Assembly (NCBI RefSeq): GCF_000003605.2
Contig: NW_003108090.1
Location: forward strand, 291,793 to 302,811
Source: Saccoglossus kowalevskii
Taxonomy: Eukaryota; Hemichordata; Enteropneusta; Harrimaniidae
DNA length: 11,019 nucleotides
Reading direction: 5' to 3'
The position numbers and the translations under genes are program-made. Within the stretch, counting starts at the first letter, position 1. Each line of letters opens with the position of its first letter. The notes under the pieces are model-generated. The model was not told the origin of the DNA and made no database searches. It worked only from the letters and a program-made list of their open reading frames with translations. Shown in pieces: positions 6,919 through 11,019 of the stretch.

Positions 6919-8293
6919 CCCTTTAAACATTACATAATGTGTACATGACATGTCATTTTGACATACAATGAATAAATAAACAATAAAATAGTGACAGATC
7001 ACTGTAAAAATTGTCTTTATATTATGTAGCTAATTCAATGTGTTTCACAGTTGTGATGTTGAAGTAATTTTGCAATGACGTTGGAATTAAGAGCAATAAA
7101 ATATTCTTGTGACAAATCACTGAAAAACCACAGTGAAGGAATTTTGTTGGGGTTGAAAATCTCTATCAATGTTCACACTATCCTAATTGGATAACTCTCA
7201 CATACTGTATCACACTATGATTGAGACAGTTCTATTTTTAGTAACAATTTGCCATGATGTACCTGTTCTTTGGCTATGCACAAAAACAAGAACTGAAATC
7301 ACATTACAAATGTGCGTCATATGCTTAACTGTCATACTTTGGTATGTGACACAAACTTTCTGATAATGACAAAACCTACCGGGAAGGTCAATAAATTATA
7401 ACATACCAGTAAATACAGTACCATATAACCTTTGTTTTATGAAACAAGAGTCAATTGTTGGATTCAGTGAAAGATGTTAACAGTAAATTCTTGACATTTA
7501 GTGTCCAAGATATAATTAGTCAGAAATTACTTTTACTAAAAACTGTATATTGGTGTGTAATGTACCCTGTGGGCCAACTTACTTACACAATTGTCTGACT
7601 ACTACTTTTGCATTGAAATTTGAAAGTACCTCCTGGTCAAAAACAGGTACATGTACTGGTCTTGTTATACCCATGCAGCATAATGCAATATTTCCATCGA
7701 CTTAGGCAGGTCTTTCTTTTCACTAAAAATGTTGACATCAAAATTACAGAAACATACAACATTGTAAATAACCGTCTGGGAATGTGACAGGACATGTTTT
7801 TTTTTATTCACTGTGTTGTATAATTATCTGAATATAAATAATTCACTTGGAATGCTAAGACAATGGTATATCTTTCTACCAGTTACATGTATATTCAAAA
7901 CTGACAAGTGTTTTACTACCTAGAGACCATTAAAAAACTACGCGTGTTCATAGCAAATACCCCATAAATACTGCGTCCTCCTGTTATTCAGTTTATCTAA
8001 GACCCCAACCCTGGCAACAAGTTGTTTACTTTCACAGTATCTGATGAATTCATTTTATTATTAATTTTGCCAAATCATAACTCCAGCAAATATAAATTCA
8101 AAGTATATTGGTTCTAAATAAAATGATATATTCTCGGGATGGAGCTACGTCACAGTGCTATGTTGCTAAAACATACTATGTATTTCTATGGGCTCAGTAC
8201 AAGCTACTGTGGAACGCCGGAAGAGTGTTAAAACTGTTGAAATTGCAGAAACAGCACAAACTCAACTTTGAAGTAATCCTGAACAACCAAATT
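6919..8293. other. Non-coding spacer
   Basis: No gene is recognised. A perfect 12-bp palindrome, ATGACATGTCAT, lies at 6945-6956. The words CAATAAAATA and GTGACARATCACTG occur together twice, at 6981-7004 and 7094-7122, the second time separated by five extra bases. This is a weak direct repeat at about 115 bp. Many ACATGTAC-type words are present, a common flavour in marine invertebrate genomes. Confidence 0.5.
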
Positions 8294-8310
8294 TATATAT
8301 ATATATATAT
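8294..8310. repeat. TA microsatellite
   Basis: A 17-base uninterrupted TA run (eight and a half dinucleotides). It lies inside a 117-codon plus-strand frame at 8108-8461, which it makes look artificially longer (the translated YIYIYI). That frame has no recognisable domain and starts at TTG, so I do not call it a gene. Confidence 0.85.
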
Positions 8311-8461
8311 TATGTTATCTCGTTACTCTGTTCATGAGAGTATCAACTATCGCAAAGTACAGTTTTCTGAGAGTTTTTGGTCTTTGTTTTCAACCGTGAT
8401 GGTTGCCAGGTGGATGCTTGGATGTCCGCCCCTAGAACAGTACTGTAAAAGGATTAATTAG

Positions 8462-8655
8462 TCACTGGGTTTTAATTTAACTTTTTTCCCTGACTGAAAA
8501 ATGCGCTAAATTAAAACCCAGTGAATATGTAAAATTTAGCATAAAACACATTATCTAAATGATAAAACTAGAATTTAAAACACACTGAATATGCCTGAAA
8601 TGGTAAATCAGTGAAATTTAAACCCAGTGAAAATTAGTCAATTTACAGTAATATT
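8462..8655. repeat. GCGAAA-type dispersed foldback repeat, copy 3, with a perfect inverted repeat
   Basis: The arm TCACTGGGTTTTAATTTA at 8462-8479 and its exact reverse complement at 8507-8524 form an 18-bp perfect inverted repeat with a 27-base loop. Degenerate copies of the right arm follow at about 8574 (TTTAAAACACACTGAATATG) and 8617 (TTTAAACCCAGTGAAAATTA), and the segment closes with TTTACAGTA. The vocabulary matches copies 1 and 2 once CAGTGAA is read as decayed CGCGAA or CAGCGAA. This is the best preserved copy and the likely foldback end of a non-autonomous element. Confidence 0.5.
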
Positions 8656-9552
8656 GAGAGGTTACCCGAGACTAGCAATAGCATAGATTCTCTATTGTAA
8701 CAAACAAGGCTTGGTATATGATGTCATCTTAGGACATTTTCTAAGCATTATTACATTGAGGGTGTGGTCTATATGGTTGCAAGCATAGACGTCTATATCT
8801 GGTTTTCGTAATGCAATAGCAGAAGAAGCCTATAATGTCAAACAGAATAGTAGGTTGCCCTCAAGTGATCTCTGTCAACAATGAAATAAAGCATGACCCG
8901 CTCACTTCAACACAACCTATACCCCCGGTACTCATATTCACTAGACTATGGGCAGGCATTCTAGTTCCTGAGTGACTCAATCCATCCATACAGGTAACAA
9001 GAATGAAAACAGAACCACCCTGTTTGCAGACAGAATTACTGTTGTCTACAGCTATTTCTTATTCAATCATTACAATTCTTTGTCAGTACTGATAGACATA
9101 TACATGTATAAAAAGTAAAATACAATTTTGATTTACTGTGCACAGGGCTCAATTGTTAGTTGGCTTTTTTGCTCATAGCTAAACATACTAAAAACAGTGA
9201 AATGCAAATTTAACAATATAATGTATTGTTTCCTTCCGAAACCAAGTACCCCGTAATATCAAATCTGCTAAAATTAAATCAATATATTTCAACATTATTA
9301 TTAAATGAAAGCTTGATCTCAACAATTTTGCTATCAGATTGTAGGATTTTTCTGAGATGCATACCACCTAAATATTGTTACCCGTCACATAACTTGATCT
9401 GAGAGGGGCTTCTATGGGTAATAGAAATAATACAGTACTGTAAACCATTTCAATTATGTAGAAGACAAACTTTTGTAAATTTGGTGAATCAGACAAAGTT
9501 GAATAATATTGTTTCTTATTGTTGTAATATCGATAAAACATAGTTGAAAGAC
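8656..9552. other. Non-coding spacer
   Basis: No gene is recognised. A CTCF-like variant, GCCCTCAAGTGA, lies at 8857-8868 (minus strand TCACTTGAGGGC, two mismatches to CCACTAGAGGGC). TGATGTCA occurs at 8719-8726. A splice-donor-like CAGGTAACA near 8991 has no open frame in front of it. A perfect palindrome TACAGTACTGTA lies near 9432-9443. A 70-codon minus-strand frame at 9368-9580 has no known motif. Confidence 0.5.
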
Positions 9553-9589
9553 CTTTCAGTTTTGAGTAACTTAGACTCAAATCTGAAAG
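9553..9589. repeat. 15-bp inverted repeat with short loop
   Basis: CTTTCAGTTTTGAGT at 9553-9567 pairs with ACTCAAATCTGAAAG at 9575-9589 with a single mismatch across a 7-base loop. At 37 bases it is too short for an animal microRNA precursor. It could be one end of a foldback element, or a stem in an RNA if the region is transcribed. No poly-U terminator or pol III box accompanies it. Confidence 0.6.
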
Positions 9590-9751
9590 TTACTGCCTTC
9601 ACATGTTGTATCAAAAAGCTGATAGATTATATACTGTTCATTGACTAAGTTATTTAATGTCTACACTACAATAAATCCCATCATGCATTGCTGTTTGAAT
9701 TCTGCTTTGGGTGCTCCGCTGTTAGCAATGCACATTTCAATTAAAGAACAG

Positions 9752-10296
9752 AAGATATCATTAGAAAATGAACAATATGTATAGTATCAAAACAATCAGA
9801 CTTAAGGTTTTCAACAAAAAGTGGAAAATATCACTTTTTACCAAAAATGACAAAAATATTCATCAAAATTAGAGAATTAAAGATATCATTACAAAATGAA
9901 CAAATCTGAGAGAGGTCCACATGTAGTACCTATATATGTAATATTAAGCAATTGGACTTGCGCTTTTCAACAAGAAGTCGTAAATATCACTTTTTACCAA
10001 AAATGACAAAAATATTCACCAAAATTAGAGAATTGAAGATATATTACAAAATGAACAAATCTGAGAGAGGTCCACATGTAGTACCTATATATGTAATATC
10101 AAAGCAATTGGACTTGCGGTTTTCAACAAGAAGTCGAAAATATCACTTTTTACCAAAAATGACAAAAATATTCACCAAAATTAGAGATATCATGAAATGA
10201 ACAAATCTAAGAGAGGTCTACCCAAGGTACATATAAACCAAGTATCAAAGCATTCAGGCTTGTAGTTTTCAAGAAGAAGTCGAAAAAGTAAAACAT
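9752..10296 (+). repeat. 156-bp tandem repeat, about four monomers
   Basis: Monomers start at about 9752 (128 bp), 9880 (156 bp), 10036 (149 bp) and 10185 (partial, about 112 bp). The anchor TCACTTTTTACCAAAAATGA recurs at 9831, 9987 and 10143, a period of exactly 156. Monomers two and three differ by only about five changes over about 150 bp. Monomer one lacks 28 bp after ATGAACA and is more diverged. Monomer four lacks about ten bases at its start and diverges from GGTCTACCC onward. The period is divisible by three, so an 82-codon plus-strand frame at 9952-10200 shows a 52-residue repeat; it is a by-product, not a gene. Confidence 0.9.
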
Positions 10297-10297
10297 T

Positions 10298-10335
10298 GAC
10301 ACGGACGATGACGACGACGAACGACGACGACGGAC
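10298..10335 (+). repeat. ACG trinucleotide microsatellite
   Basis: An imperfect run of ACG/GAC triplets with interruptions (GACGATG, CGAACG, CGACGG). It sits directly between the last 156-bp monomer and the terminal palindrome, where pearl-like elements carry their microsatellite. It is the densest CpG run in the window apart from the cluster at 6805-6918 and the right end. Confidence 0.85.
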
Positions 10336-10351
10336 AATTACTCATATGATA

Positions 10352-10382
10352 AGCTACGCTCGACAAAGTCGACAGCGGAGCT
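10352..10382. repeat. Terminal palindrome of the element
   Basis: AGCTACGCTCGAC and GTCGACAGCGGAGCT flank a three-base AAA loop. The arms are inverse copies apart from one mismatch and two missing bases on the left, so the ancestor was probably a perfect 15-bp hairpin. The palindrome is followed by AA, giving a CTAA end; Helitron-type elements place a 3' hairpin near a CTRR end. A TAG or TAA flank does not let me define a target duplication. Confidence 0.75.
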
Positions 10383-10385
10383 AAC

Positions 10386-10679
10386 AAAACCAGACAGTAT
10401 GTGATGTTTGAAGTTCACTTGGACGCCATGGTCAGAAAATAGTTAGTCGGAAATGTCTTGCCAACTATACAAAAAGGAGTTTGAGTTGAATTCTATTTTT
10501 TCACTACTGAGCATGTTACTGTACATATGAAAAAAATGTATGCAATGCATTATGGGAAAAAAACTTTGTTATGTGTATATAACTATTCATTCTTCTTCCC
10601 AGAGTTCTTTGCAGTTAGAACACTGCCATCACATACCAGTACCCCCAGTTTGTAATTAGAGGGCTGGTGTTAATTTTTT
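10386..10679. other. Non-coding spacer right of the element
   Basis: No gene is recognised in this 294-bp interval. A weak CTCF-like tail, TTAGAGGGCTGG, lies at 10656-10667. The rest is AT-rich, with a CATATGAAAAAAATG-type run near 10525. Confidence 0.4.
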
Positions 10680-11019
10680 CGGTAAATAACTTGAAGGGGG
10701 AACCGATACTATAAATAAGGGTCAAGATGGCCATCGTATTAGTATGCTAATCCGAACCAAGCAGCTAACATCGTGGCGGGAGCTCCGTGAAATATGCCAT
10801 TTACGATGTTTAGAGATCAAGCTGTGGTTCCAAATACATATCCACGAGGGCATTAATATGTACGCTAGCGATTACACTCGTCTGGTTGGGCTTTTGATGT
10901 ATAAATGTTGTTATTTTCGGTCGAAACATGCCGCGACCAGTAAAAATCACGAGTTTAAAATGGTGGCTAATGTATGCAAAATTCCTGTCAATCACAGTTT
11001 GAGTAAACGAAAATATAAA
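10680..11019. promoter_or_regulatory. CpG-rich right end, possible regulatory or promoter-proximal DNA
   Basis: About eighteen CpGs fall in 340 bp, far denser than most of the window. Visible words include ACTATAAATAAGG (TATA-like, about 10708-10720), CAAGATGGC (YY1-like, about 10723-10731), ATGCTAAT (octamer-like), GGCGGGAG (E2F/GC-type) and TGATTGACAG on the minus strand near 10985. The TATA-like word is only about 15 bp from the YY1-like ATG, and that ATG opens only seven codons before TAA, so a gene start is not shown. A minus-strand 61-codon frame at 10810-10995 has no known domain. The annotation is a hint that functional sequence may lie close by. Confidence 0.3.
10985..10994 (-). promoter_or_regulatory. 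PBX-PREP/MEIS composite motif
   Basis: The minus strand reads TGATTGACAG, an exact match to the composite site bound by PBX with PREP or MEIS TALE homeodomain partners. It lies within the CpG-rich right end, close to an octamer-like ATGCAAAA at about 10975. A ten-base word occurs by chance now and then in 11 kb, so the support is the exact fit plus the context. Confidence 0.3.

Larger units (their letters stand above)
9711..10385 (+). mobile_element. pearl/HINE-like non-autonomous element
   Basis: The parts occur in the order expected for this group: a left end containing GCTCCGCTGT (9713-9722), tandem 156-bp monomers (9752-10296), an ACG-rich microsatellite (10298-10335), and a 3' palindrome (10352-10382) ending in CTAA. 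The left-end decamer is the exact reverse complement of ACAGCGGAGC at 10372-10381, so the two ends are related. Known elements with about 160-bp tandem cores plus a microsatellite were described as pearl in bivalves and later linked to Helentrons. Such elements carry no protein and would depend on a rolling-circle replicase encoded elsewhere. The family assignment is from memory of architecture, and the left boundary is the least certain part. Confidence 0.6.

Noticed and set aside
8108-8461. 117-codon plus-strand frame
   Set aside because: It begins at TTG, crosses a TA microsatellite (YIYIYI) and shows no domain or splice context.
8930-9000. Exon ending at the donor-like CAGGTAACA near 8991
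   Set aside because: All three plus-strand frames in front of it contain stops within a few codons and no acceptor pairs with it.
9553-9589. microRNA precursor
   Set aside because: The hairpin is only 37 bases, too short for an animal pre-miRNA.
9952-10200. 82-codon frame with a 52-residue repeat as a gene
   Set aside because: It lies within the 156-bp tandem repeat (3 x 52), starts at TTG and has no known motif; neighbouring monomers do not keep it open.
10708-10731. TATA box plus start codon of a gene
   Set aside because: The TATA-like word is too close to the ATG, and that ATG reads only seven codons before a stop.

Overview
This window looks like non-coding DNA from an animal nuclear genome, most likely a marine invertebrate. 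It is AT-rich (about one third G+C by eye). No reading frame resembles a known protein, and I see no convincing exon, tRNA, rRNA or bacterial gene structure. The mobile-element content suggests the lineage. A 156-bp tandem repeat is followed by an ACG-rich microsatellite and a terminal palindrome, the architecture described for the pearl / Helentron-associated (HINE-like) elements of bivalve molluscs. Similar ends occur in other marine invertebrates, so a bivalve is the leading guess and not a firm call.

Layout. Bases 1-4318 are AT-rich spacer. They carry a cluster of CTCF-like motifs (1092, 2853, 2902, 3258), a relatively CpG-bearing patch with small inverted repeats and a CCAAT box (about 1800-2075), and a stretch of about 670 bp with no CpG at all (2060-2728). 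Bases 4319-4927 are a striking 21-bp minisatellite: one diverged unit plus 28 in-register units in two subtypes, with 14 consecutive identical units. Bases 4928-6800 are spacer holding decayed mobile-element pieces: a small foldback candidate at 5597-5713, two copies of a GCGAAA-type foldback repeat at 5944-6130 and 6250-6441, and a tRNA-like SINE head on the minus strand at 6601-6666. Bases 6805-6918 are an isolated CpG cluster. Bases 6919-9710 are spacer with a TA microsatellite, a perfect 18-bp inverted repeat belonging to the GCGAAA-type family (8462-8524) and another hairpin at 9553-9589. Bases 9711-10385 are the pearl/HINE-like element. Bases 10680-11019 are CpG-rich compared with the rest and hold several regulatory-looking words, so a promoter or exon may lie just beyond the right edge.

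No genes can be shown to work together here. The region reads as an intron or intergenic segment shaped by mobile elements, tandem-repeat expansion and CpG decay. The strong CpG depletion in parts would fit the intron of a methylated, transcribed invertebrate gene, but no exon is visible to prove it.
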